NCBI GenBank assembly: GCA_030432565.1
Contig: JAUIGV010000010.1
Coordinates: forward strand, 122,854-186,853
Source of the DNA: Verrucomicrobiia bacterium
Lineage (GTDB): Bacteria > Verrucomicrobiota > Verrucomicrobiia > Verrucomicrobiales > Akkermansiaceae
Length of the DNA: 64,000 nucleotides
Direction: 5' to 3'
Part shown: positions 12,169 through 20,369 of the stretch, piece after piece
How positions within the stretch are numbered: the stretch's first letter is position 1
Layout: each line of letters begins with the position of its first letter
Notes under the pieces: model-generated
Database searches by the model: none
Told to the model about the DNA's origin: nothing
Seen by the model: the letters and a program-made list of their open reading frames with translations, nothing else
Made by a program: the position numbers and the translations under genes

Positions 12169-12750
12169 ATGACTGTCCCGTCGGAAAATCCCCCCCATGA
12201 AGAAGAGTCTTCCGGGGAGGAAATGGGTGGGGATTCGCCCGGGATGCTTCCGCCTCTCTATGAAGATCTTCGAAAGCTAGCGATCTGGAAGATGGCCGGC
12301 GAAGCGCCGGGACAGACGATCAGCGCGACAGCTTTGGTTCATGAGGCGTATCTCAAGATCGCCAAAAGCCAGGAAGATGCTTCCTGGCAAAGTCGGGGAC
12401 ACTTTTATTCGGCAATCGCAGAAGAAATGCGCCGAATTCTGATAGATCGGGCTCGCCGGAAGAAAGCTGTTCGCCATGGCGGGCAATGGGAGCGGACGGA
12501 GTTTGACACGATCAAGGCTCCCGGGACGGAGCCGGACAAACCAGAAGAACTTCTTGCTCTCGATGAGGCGCTCAGCGAACTGGCCAAGGAGGATTTGCGC
12601 AAGGCGAAGTTGGTGGAGCTTCGTTACTTTGTCGGATTGAGTGTGGAGGAAGCTGCGGAGATTCTTGAAATCTCGACGGCTACAGCAAAACGTGACTGGG
12701 CATTTGCCCGGGCCTGGTTGCATCATTCAATTTCCGGGAAAATCGGGTGA
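12169..12750 (+). CDS. ECF-type RNA polymerase sigma factor (TIGR02999-like)
   Basis: A 193-residue extracytoplasmic-function sigma factor. Region 2 spans roughly 28-95 (LYEDLRKLAIWKMAGEAPGQ, then SATALVHEAYLKI), typical of the planctomycete/verrucomicrobial group that contains the ATALVHEAY signature. Region 4 lies at about 145-190 with a helix-turn-helix (LSVEEAAEILEISTATAKRD). The frame extends up to 11935, but codons before ATG 12169 do not look like sigma factor; MGGDSPGM further in is an alternative start. The stop TGA overlaps the ATG of the kinase gene by one base, implying coupled translation. No anti-sigma factor is adjacent; in this group the linked kinase is thought to play the regulatory role. 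Confidence 0.85.
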   Translation: MTVPSENPPHEEESSGEEMGGDSPGMLPPLYEDLRKLAIWKMAGEAPGQTISATALVHEAYLKIAKSQEDASWQSRGHFYSAIAEEMRRILIDRARRKKAVRHGGQWERTEFDTIKAPGTEPDKPEELLALDEALSELAKEDLRKAKLVELRYFVGLSVEEAAEILEISTATAKRDWAFARAWLHHSISGKIG

Positions 12751-15700
12751 TGAAAGAAGCCGATCTTTTTTGCCGGGCTCTTGATCTCCCTCCCGCCGGG
12801 CGCGAAGAGTTTCTCCGGACCGCTTGCGAGGGAGATGAGGACCTTAGGGCGAAAGTTGAGGCGCTTCTGAATGAACATGAAAACGGTCTGGGCTTGCTGG
12901 ATGAACCGATTGGTTCGCTTGAAGACTTCTCGGGTCACGAACCTCCGTCGGCGGGTGAATCACTCGCGGAGGACGGCACGCGGATTCTCCATTTTGGTGA
13001 TTACCAACTAAAGGGCGAAATTGCCCGTGGAGCGATGGGTGTGGTTTATCGGGCCTATCAAAAGTCCTTGAAGCGAAAGGTGGCGGTGAAAATGATCCGC
13101 TCGGCAATGTTGGCGAACGATGGTGATGTCGCCCGTTTTCGTGCCGAGGCGGAGGCGGCCGGTTCACTGGACCATCCCAACATCGTCCCCATCTACGAGG
13201 TCGGTGAGTTCGAAGGGCAGCACTATTTTAGTATGAAACTGATCGAGGGCGAAACCCTTCGAGAGCATCTTGCGACTTTACAAAATAACCCGGAAGCAAC
13301 GGCACGGCTGATCTCGGTGGTCGCGAAAGCCATCCATGCGGCCCATCAGCGGGGAATCCTACATCGTGATCTGAAACCCGGGAACATCCTTATTGATTCC
13401 AACGGCGATCCGCATGTCACGGACTTTGGCCTGGCCAAGGAAATCGAAAGCACGAGTTCGATGACTCTTTCGGGCCAGATCATGGGGACACCCAGTTACA
13501 TGGCTCCAGAACAGGCTGAAAATGGCGGGAAGGATCTCACCACTGCGGCGGATGTTTATAGCTTGGGGGCGGTGCTCTATGAACTTCTCACCGGAGTGCC
13601 TCCGCACCGGGGTGAGAGCTTGATGGAAACTCTCAAGTTGCTCGGTGAAGCTGAGCCTGTTCTTCCGGAGAAGCTCAACTCCGAAGTTGACCGTGATCTC
13701 CAGACGATTGTGATGACCTGCCTGGCCAGGGAGCCATCCAGACGCTTTCCCTCGGCGATGGAATTATCAAACGACCTCGAACGTTGGTTACGGGGAGAAC
13801 CGATTGAATCCCGCCCCGTGGGGACGCTGGAGCGAGCAGTCAAATGGATGAAGCGCAAGCCGGTTCATGCGACCGCTGCGGTATTGGGCATTCTCTTGTT
13901 ACTCACTTTGGGAATTGGTGGACCGCTGGTTGCACTTCGCCAATCCCGGCTCACCGATGAAGCAGTCAAAGCCCGTGAGATTGCCGACAAACGAGCCGAG
14001 TCCTTGCGCGAACAAATGTATTCATTTGAAATGATTGCTGCTTCCGGCGAAGCGATGAAAGCTGATGGGATTCCCAAAATTTCAAGATGGAATCATTCCG
14101 GACTCTCGAACGAAGCTGATCTGAGAGGATGGGAATGGTTCTTTGCCAACTCGGTCACCAAGCGCGCCGTCGCATCATTCTCCGGTGGGAATGCCAATCC
14201 CCGTGTGATCTGGCGGGAGGGGTCCAACTCGCTTCTCGTTTTCGATGAACAACAACAGCTGACCGAATGGGAGTTTGAAACAGGGCGAATCATTCGTCGT
14301 TGGCAACTTCCCGAGGGTGTTGATTCATTGAGCGGTAGTACGGTGCCAAACCGGATCAGGCTGGAGGCGGGGCGAAAAGTGATTTGGAAATCTTTAAGCC
14401 AGTCCGAAGAGGATCTCGTCTTTGAGGTTCCGGATGAAGAGGTGAACTTGACCTGGAGTAAAAGCGGAAAATTTTTTGCTGCGCTGCAACCACGTGATCC
14501 TCCGGTTAAGAACCACTCTACCTTGCGAATCTGGCCGGTTAACGGAGAGATGGCCGAGGCGACCTTGATCGAAATGAAGGGAGTGGACAACAGCCTTCAA
14601 GCCTGGAGCACGGATGGTCGGCTCGCCATCGCCAGGGAACCCTTCGGAGAGATCATCACCTTTGATCGATCTTTTCCGGATACTCCTTTGGCCGAGGCCA
14701 ATGTCATGGGGCGAATCATCGGTTCGCAGTTGTTGCAATGGAGCCCCGATGACAGAAAAATCGCTTTTGTCGCGGAAGATGGGGAGATCAGAGTGGTTGA
14801 CGGGGAAACACTTGGAGCTCCGGAAGAGTGGAGGAAAGCGATTCATACCGGAACTCTCCATGCGGTGGCATGGAGTCCGAATGGGAGCCGGCTTGTGACA
14901 GGCGGGGATGATCGTGCTGTGCGTATTTGGGACACTAGAACGGGGGAAGAGGTTCTTTCAATCCGAGGTTCCGCCAATTCAATCAGAGCATTGGCCTGGA
15001 GTCCCGACGGGAAATGGATCGCCTCGGGAGAACTTGGTGGAATGATCCGCATCTGGAATGCGAAGGAGGACAGCCGGCCGCCGACAATCCAGGCCGATCC
15101 TCCTCTCTCTGTGAATACCCTTGAGTGGAATCCGAAAACCGAACAAGTCGCGATTTCCGCCAATCAGAGCTGGATTTATTCCGCCCACGTTCTGGATGTG
15201 GCTGCGCGTCGATTGGTCAATACGCCCGAGGGGGCTGTAAAAAGCGTCGCATGGCATCCCGATGGCAAGAGAATCGCGGCAGCGCACTTGGATGGAGGTG
15301 AGGATTTGCTGAAGGTGTCGGATCTTGAGAGTGGAGAAGACCTTTGGGGCGAAGGGCCCGGGAGTTGGCAACTCGCCTGGACCCCGGATGGCAGGCGGCT
15401 CGCCGCAATGCATTCAGAGGGGTATCTCAATATATACCGGGGCCAGGACGGAACGCTTTTGCAAAAAATAGAAGCTCCTTCCGGGAATCAACGGACGACC
15501 CGTCCGACACATCAGTTTCGGTTTAGCCCGGATGGGGGAACTCTTGCCTGGGGGCAAAAGACTGGAAACATTGCGCTGATTAATCCGGAGACGGGCGAGG
15601 CAGAGCGTGTGCTCAAAGGACACTCGGCCCGGGTGGGAGCAGTCGACTGGTCCGGCGATGGAGAGAGAATCGCTTCGGCATCAGAAGATCACACCATCCG

Positions 15701-16451
15701 GATTTGGGACTTTTCAAGCGCTTCCGTGCTTGTCGAACTGATTGGTCATTCCTCCGCCGTCATGGATGTACAATGGAGTCCGGATGAATCCCGACTGGCG
15801 ACAGCATCTCTCGATGGGACGGTCCGACTTTGGAATTCCGAAACAGGTCAGGAGGTGGCACGCTTTCCTTGTTCCGGTGCAATGCGCGCAGTGGATTGGA
15901 GTCCGGACGGAACCCGTCTGATTGCGGGAGGCGATGAGGGGCTTCGCTTGTTTGATGCGCGAAAAGGGTACCGCGAAGAGGCTCTGGATCGCTTTTATGG
16001 TAAAGTTGAAAACGGAGACTGGAATGCTGCGGCTGAGCTGGGTGAGGCAATTCTCTCCCGGCTCACCGATGAACAAGGCGAATCATGGTTGCAAACCGGT
16101 TGGTGGAAGCAGCGGTCAGCGCCGGATTTGGGAAAGCCTCCCGCTCCCACCTTTGGGAACACCTTGGTCGGTCATGAAAAAGACCTTGTCGATCTGGAAT
16201 TGTATTTGGGCAAATGCCAGGACCGCACGATTTGGATGGCAACGCGTGTGTTTTCACCGAGAGAACAAAAGGCCGGACTGCAGGTGCCGGGCCCCGGTGT
16301 CAGGCAGGTTTGGCGCGACGGGGCAGTGGTCCTCGAAGCTCCAACCGGAGAAGTCTCGCTGAACGAGGGGTGGAATACCTTTCAGGTCCGGATCTCGGAC
16401 TGGGAAAACGCGGATTCCCTGAGCTTTGTTCTGTTTTCTGGCAAAAAATAA
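12750..16451 (+). CDS. Membrane-anchored Ser/Thr protein kinase with C-terminal WD40 propeller
   Basis: A 1233-residue signalling kinase. Residues 1-45 hold the short helical region common before kinase domains in this phylum. The kinase domain (about 84-345) has the glycine loop ARGAMGVVY (92-100), Lys114 (VAVKMI), HRDLKPGN with Asp about 207, DFG at about 225 and an APEQ loop, so it should be active. One membrane helix (about 372-396, GILLLLTLGIGGPLVAL) places the rest outside the cytoplasm. Residues about 470-1075 carry many WD40 units (WSPDGKWIASG...RIWNA pattern). The last 140 residues form an unidentified C-terminal domain. The ATG overlaps the sigma-factor stop (TGATG). Confidence 0.9.
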   Translation: MKEADLFCRALDLPPAGREEFLRTACEGDEDLRAKVEALLNEHENGLGLLDEPIGSLEDFSGHEPPSAGESLAEDGTRILHFGDYQLKGEIARGAMGVVYRAYQKSLKRKVAVKMIRSAMLANDGDVARFRAEAEAAGSLDHPNIVPIYEVGEFEGQHYFSMKLIEGETLREHLATLQNNPEATARLISVVAKAIHAAHQRGILHRDLKPGNILIDSNGDPHVTDFGLAKEIESTSSMTLSGQIMGTPSYMAPEQAENGGKDLTTAADVYSLGAVLYELLTGVPPHRGESLMETLKLLGEAEPVLPEKLNSEVDRDLQTIVMTCLAREPSRRFPSAMELSNDLERWLRGEPIESRPVGTLERAVKWMKRKPVHATAAVLGILLLLTLGIGGPLVALRQSRLTDEAVKAREIADKRAESLREQMYSFEMIAASGEAMKADGIPKISRWNHSGLSNEADLRGWEWFFANSVTKRAVASFSGGNANPRVIWREGSNSLLVFDEQQQLTEWEFETGRIIRRWQLPEGVDSLSGSTVPNRIRLEAGRKVIWKSLSQSEEDLVFEVPDEEVNLTWSKSGKFFAALQPRDPPVKNHSTLRIWPVNGEMAEATLIEMKGVDNSLQAWSTDGRLAIAREPFGEIITFDRSFPDTPLAEANVMGRIIGSQLLQWSPDDRKIAFVAEDGEIRVVDGETLGAPEEWRKAIHTGTLHAVAWSPNGSRLVTGGDDRAVRIWDTRTGEEVLSIRGSANSIRALAWSPDGKWIASGELGGMIRIWNAKEDSRPPTIQADPPLSVNTLEWNPKTEQVAISANQSWIYSAHVLDVAARRLVNTPEGAVKSVAWHPDGKRIAAAHLDGGEDLLKVSDLESGEDLWGEGPGSWQLAWTPDGRRLAAMHSEGYLNIYRGQDGTLLQKIEAPSGNQRTTRPTHQFRFSPDGGTLAWGQKTGNIALINPETGEAERVLKGHSARVGAVDWSGDGERIASASEDHTIRIWDFSSASVLVELIGHSSAVMDVQWSPDESRLATASLDGTVRLWNSETGQEVARFPCSGAMRAVDWSPDGTRLIAGGDEGLRLFDARKGYREEALDRFYGKVENGDWNAAAELGEAILSRLTDEQGESWLQTGWWKQRSAPDLGKPPAPTFGNTLVGHEKDLVDLELYLGKCQDRTIWMATRVFSPREQKAGLQVPGPGVRQVWRDGAVVLEAPTGEVSLNEGWNTFQVRISDWENADSLSFVLFSGKK

Positions 16452-16508
16452 CTTTTTTTTGGGCTCCGATGATCCCTCGCGCGGAAAAATTTCGCGTGGA
16501 AGGTTAAG

Positions 16509-19500
16509 ATGAAGTTTTTCCTTTGCAGCTCCCCATTCGAAACCGCCGACTTTCAGCGTGATTCCAACGGACGGCTCCTTTTGAAGACGAAGAGGATTCT
16601 CTTCCTCCTGGCCATGCTCTTTACGGGGTTCGTCTGCACCTTGGAAACTGCAAAAGCCCAGGGCGAAATCAACATTCGCGGGCGTGATGACGTCAAGATC
16701 TTCGACAATGACAGCACACCGAGTGTCAGTGACGGAACCTTCTTCGGAGTGGTTGTTTTGGGAGACGGCCAAAGTCGGACCCAAACATTCACCATCGAAA
16801 ACACCGACAACTTTTGGCTTCTGGCATTAACCGGAGATCCCCCCGTGCGCATCGGAGGTGACCATTCAGGAGATTTTTCGGTGACCAAGGTCCCAGAGAC
16901 CCTCCTCTTTGGGGATTCTTTATCCACGACCTTCGAGATCACCTTTGCCCCCACCTCCGGTGGCATCCGCAATGCCACGGTCACGATTCCCAACAGCGAC
17001 AGCAATGAAGACCCTTACAACTTTGCGATTCAGGCCACGGTCCGGCTTGCTCTCAGCTACAGTACAGGTGCTGGCGGCATTATCAGCGGGAATACTTATC
17101 AAATCCCCTACTACAATCAGGACGGATCCCCGGTCACGGCGGTGCCGAGAGCCGGCTACCACTTTCTTAAGTGGACTGACGGTTCGACCGAGAATCCCCG
17201 GACTGATCGCCGAGTGAAGAGTAATGTCTCTGTGACGGCAAGGTTCCTCCGATACACGGTTGCGGATGGTGAAGTCACGATCACCAGGTTTGATCCCGAG
17301 ATGGAGGGAAACGTGAGTATCCCGGCCACGATCGAAGGTCTCCCGGTCACCACTATTGCGGATGGTGCCGGTGCAGGCTGCGCGAATTTGGCCAGCATTT
17401 CCATTCCGGCAAGCGTCTCCGGTATTGGGAGCCAGGCCTTCGTCGGCTGCACCGGCCTCAACATTTTTAACGTCGACCCTACCAGTTCCTACTTCAGTGC
17501 CAATCTGAACGTCCTTTTCGACGCCGATGAGGAGTTGGTTGCCGCACCCTCGGCGAACGGTCACGATGGCACCTACACGGTCCCGGGAACCACCACCGGA
17601 ATTCGGGGCTACGCCTTTGCCAATCGCAACGATCTCACGAACATCACCATTCCGGAAGGAGTCCTGAGCATCGGTGAGCACGCCTTTTTCGGATGTGAAG
17701 GCCTGACGAACGTCTCGATTCCACAGAGCACCACCAGCATTGGTGACTACGCCTTCTCCGATTGTAGCGGCCTCGAGACCGTTTCTCTTCCGGCGGCCCT
17801 TACCAACCTGGGAGAACATGCATTCTCCCATTGCGTCAAGCTTGCCGGGATCACCCTCCCGACTGGCCTCACTCATATCGCGGGTCATGTCTTCAGCCAT
17901 TGCAGTAAGCTTCAGGAAATTTCGATCCCAGCCGGTCTCTTGAGTATCGACGAGCACGCCTTTTCCCATTGCAGTTTGCTGGCCACGGTCACAATCGGGA
18001 TGGGTATTACGGAGATTGGAGACTACGCCTTCTCGGAATGCGGCCACCTGACCGGCATTGTGATTCCAAACGGAGTCACCAGGATTGGAGGCCATGCCTT
18101 TTCAGGCTGCCACCGTTTCGCAAGTGTCGTTATTCCTGCGGGCGTTACGAGTATTGGTGAGTCTGCCTTCCGGGATTGCGATCGTATGACGAGTGTTGTG
18201 ATTCCCGATAGCACGTCTCGTATCGAAGACCACACCTTCTCTAGTTGCAATGAATTGATGAGTGTCTCGCTTGGCGCTGGCATCACAAGCATTGGGAACG
18301 ATGCCTTTTCCGAGTGCCGGAAACTGACAGAAATGACGATTCCCCACGGGGTGGTTCATCTTGGCAAAAGTGCATTTTTCAACTGCAGAGCTCTCACCAG
18401 CATCGAGCTGCCGGAAGCCCTCACCAGCATTGGGAGTTCGGCCTTTTTTTTATGCCTGACTCTGAAGAGTGTTGTCATCCCGGAGGGCGTCACCAGCATC
18501 GGGAAGGGGGCATTCAGCAGTTGCGTGAGCCTTATCAGCATCACCATCCCCGGCGGGGTCACGTCAATCGAAGAAAGCACTTTCGAAAACTGCACCATGC
18601 TGAAATCGGTCAATATTCCGGAGGGAGTGACTTTCATCGGGAAAAAGGCCTTTCGCTCGTCAGGATTGGAGAAGGTCATTATTCCCGAGGGGGTGACACG
18701 CATTGACTGGGGAGTCTTTGGATTTTGCGAGAACCTTGAGAGCGTAACGATTCCGTCCACCGTAACCACGATTTCCGCGGAACCTTCACCGCCCCCTGCC
18801 TTTTTTGGTGGTGAGGAAAGTGCAGCCTTTTCTGGTTGCACCAGCCTCACAACCGTCACCATCCCCGGGAATGTTGCCACCATCGGGATTTCCGCATTCT
18901 CGGGTTGCGTCAACCTCACGACCATCATCTTCGAGGGAGATGCGCCCGAAGTTTTGGCCGTTGCTTTTTCCGGAATCTCCCCGGATGCGACGGTGCTTTA
19001 TCGTGAAGGCGCCACTGGGTTTGACGGATCTTTTCACGGACTGCGGACCAGTTGGTTCGACTACACGGTGGCTGTCGATTTTTTTGGGAGAAATTTCGCC
19101 ACTATTTCGAACTTCGATCCGGAAGCAACCGGACCGCTTTTCCTCCCGGACACAATTGATGGAACACAGGTCTCCACAATTGGATATCGGGCGCTCTACC
19201 GATGTAACGGGTTGACGAGTATCAATATTCCGAACGGAATCTCCTCCATCGGAAGCGAGGCCTTTGCTTCCTGTGGCAGCCTTGTGAGCGTCGCCATTCC
19301 AGCAAGCGTCACCGATATCCAATCCAGAGTCTTCATTGGCAGTGAGAGCCTGGTCAGCTTCCTGGTGGACGCGCAAAACCCCCGCTTCAGTGCCGAAGGA
19401 GGGGTTTTATTTAACAAGGATCAAACCGAATTGTTGGCCTATCCCTCGGCGAGCGGTGCTTACACCATTCCTGATGGCGTCCGTAACATCGGGGATTATG

Positions 19501-20195
19501 CCTTCTTTTTGTGCAACAGCCTGACCGGAATCACGCTACCGGACGGAGTGACGAGGATAGGGTTCTCGGCCTTCCGTGATTGCTCCACTTTGGCCAGTGT
19601 TTCTTTGCCCGGGACACTGACCAGCATCGAACCCCAGGCTTTTGATGGTTGCCTCAGCCTGCCTGCCATCACGATTCCTGCAAGTGTCACCAGCATTGGC
19701 GTTCAAGCATTTCAATCCTGCCAAAGCCTGACAAACATCCAGCTTGAAGGAAATGCACCTACTTTGGGAGCAAACTCATTCACCGATCTTCCCGGCAATG
19801 CCGTCATCACCGCCTTGACACCAAACGCATCGGGCTTCGTCTACGGCGGCGATTTCGGCGGAATTCAGGTCACCGGACTCGACCCCAAAGCCGACCCTTA
19901 CAAGACGGGGGTTCCCAATCTGTTGACATATGCCTTCTTCGGGACCTCCCGGGATCCGTCCACCGTGAGTCCGGCGGAACTTCCACAACTGACGGTAGAT
20001 CGCGGGAACATGGGCTTTGAATTCACCCGACTTCCGGAGGTGAGCAACCTCACTTACGGTGTCGAGTGGGGTTCGACCCTCGATGGCGAATGGCAGGAGG
20101 TCCCTGATTCCGACCCCGAGGCGGATGGATATCAGTTTGCCGTGCCCATAGATGGAAGTCGGAAGTTTCTGCGTTGGAAAGTGATTGAGAACTAG
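16509..20195 (+). CDS. Secreted BspA-type leucine-rich-repeat surface protein
   Basis: A 1228-residue exported protein. After a charged stretch, residues about 26-50 form a signal peptide ending AKA. Next come a choice-of-anchor-D/Hydin-like beta domain (about 52-178, FTIENTDN and TFAPTSGG), an InlB-like B-repeat (about 180-250, AGYHFLKWTDGS), and two blocks of about 23-residue LRR_5 units (about 250-830 and 855-1110, consensus TSIGxxAFxxCxxLxSVxIP). About 115 C-terminal residues form a separate domain (GVPNLLTYAFFGTS), possibly for anchoring or sorting. The start has a strong ribosome site (GGAAGG, five bases upstream). It lies 57 bases after the kinase gene on the same strand. BspA-like proteins act in adhesion elsewhere; the ligand here is unknown. 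Confidence 0.88.
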   Translation: MKFFLCSSPFETADFQRDSNGRLLLKTKRILFLLAMLFTGFVCTLETAKAQGEINIRGRDDVKIFDNDSTPSVSDGTFFGVVVLGDGQSRTQTFTIENTDNFWLLALTGDPPVRIGGDHSGDFSVTKVPETLLFGDSLSTTFEITFAPTSGGIRNATVTIPNSDSNEDPYNFAIQATVRLALSYSTGAGGIISGNTYQIPYYNQDGSPVTAVPRAGYHFLKWTDGSTENPRTDRRVKSNVSVTARFLRYTVADGEVTITRFDPEMEGNVSIPATIEGLPVTTIADGAGAGCANLASISIPASVSGIGSQAFVGCTGLNIFNVDPTSSYFSANLNVLFDADEELVAAPSANGHDGTYTVPGTTTGIRGYAFANRNDLTNITIPEGVLSIGEHAFFGCEGLTNVSIPQSTTSIGDYAFSDCSGLETVSLPAALTNLGEHAFSHCVKLAGITLPTGLTHIAGHVFSHCSKLQEISIPAGLLSIDEHAFSHCSLLATVTIGMGITEIGDYAFSECGHLTGIVIPNGVTRIGGHAFSGCHRFASVVIPAGVTSIGESAFRDCDRMTSVVIPDSTSRIEDHTFSSCNELMSVSLGAGITSIGNDAFSECRKLTEMTIPHGVVHLGKSAFFNCRALTSIELPEALTSIGSSAFFLCLTLKSVVIPEGVTSIGKGAFSSCVSLISITIPGGVTSIEESTFENCTMLKSVNIPEGVTFIGKKAFRSSGLEKVIIPEGVTRIDWGVFGFCENLESVTIPSTVTTISAEPSPPPAFFGGEESAAFSGCTSLTTVTIPGNVATIGISAFSGCVNLTTIIFEGDAPEVLAVAFSGISPDATVLYREGATGFDGSFHGLRTSWFDYTVAVDFFGRNFATISNFDPEATGPLFLPDTIDGTQVSTIGYRALYRCNGLTSINIPNGISSIGSEAFASCGSLVSVAIPASVTDIQSRVFIGSESLVSFLVDAQNPRFSAEGGVLFNKDQTELLAYPSASGAYTIPDGVRNIGDYAFFLCNSLTGITLPDGVTRIGFSAFRDCSTLASVSLPGTLTSIEPQAFDGCLSLPAITIPASVTSIGVQAFQSCQSLTNIQLEGNAPTLGANSFTDLPGNAVITALTPNASGFVYGGDFGGIQVTGLDPKADPYKTGVPNLLTYAFFGTSRDPSTVSPAELPQLTVDRGNMGFEFTRLPEVSNLTYGVEWGSTLDGEWQEVPDSDPEADGYQFAVPIDGSRKFLRWKVIEN

Positions 20196-20369
20196 GAGGC
20201 CTCTTGCCGGATGGCGCCGCCCCCTCGGTTTTGGTTCGATCCGATTCAGATCAACGACAACTGTTGAGTCGATCATGACCCCTGGTATCCGGCAGCCCCC
20301 CTTCACTTTGTCGATGTCCTCACGCCACGGTGCATCTCTCGGGAGACTACCGAGCGGGCGTAAAATTTG

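Noticed and set aside
10915..12198. 427-codon minus-strand frame over ispH
   Set aside because: Antisense to intact IspH with all three cluster cysteines; composition (Gly/Asp/Val-rich) is that of a shadow frame.
16920..18095. 391-codon minus-strand frame under the LRR gene
   Set aside because: Open only because the LRR repeats are regular; its sequence is itself a repetitive artefact.
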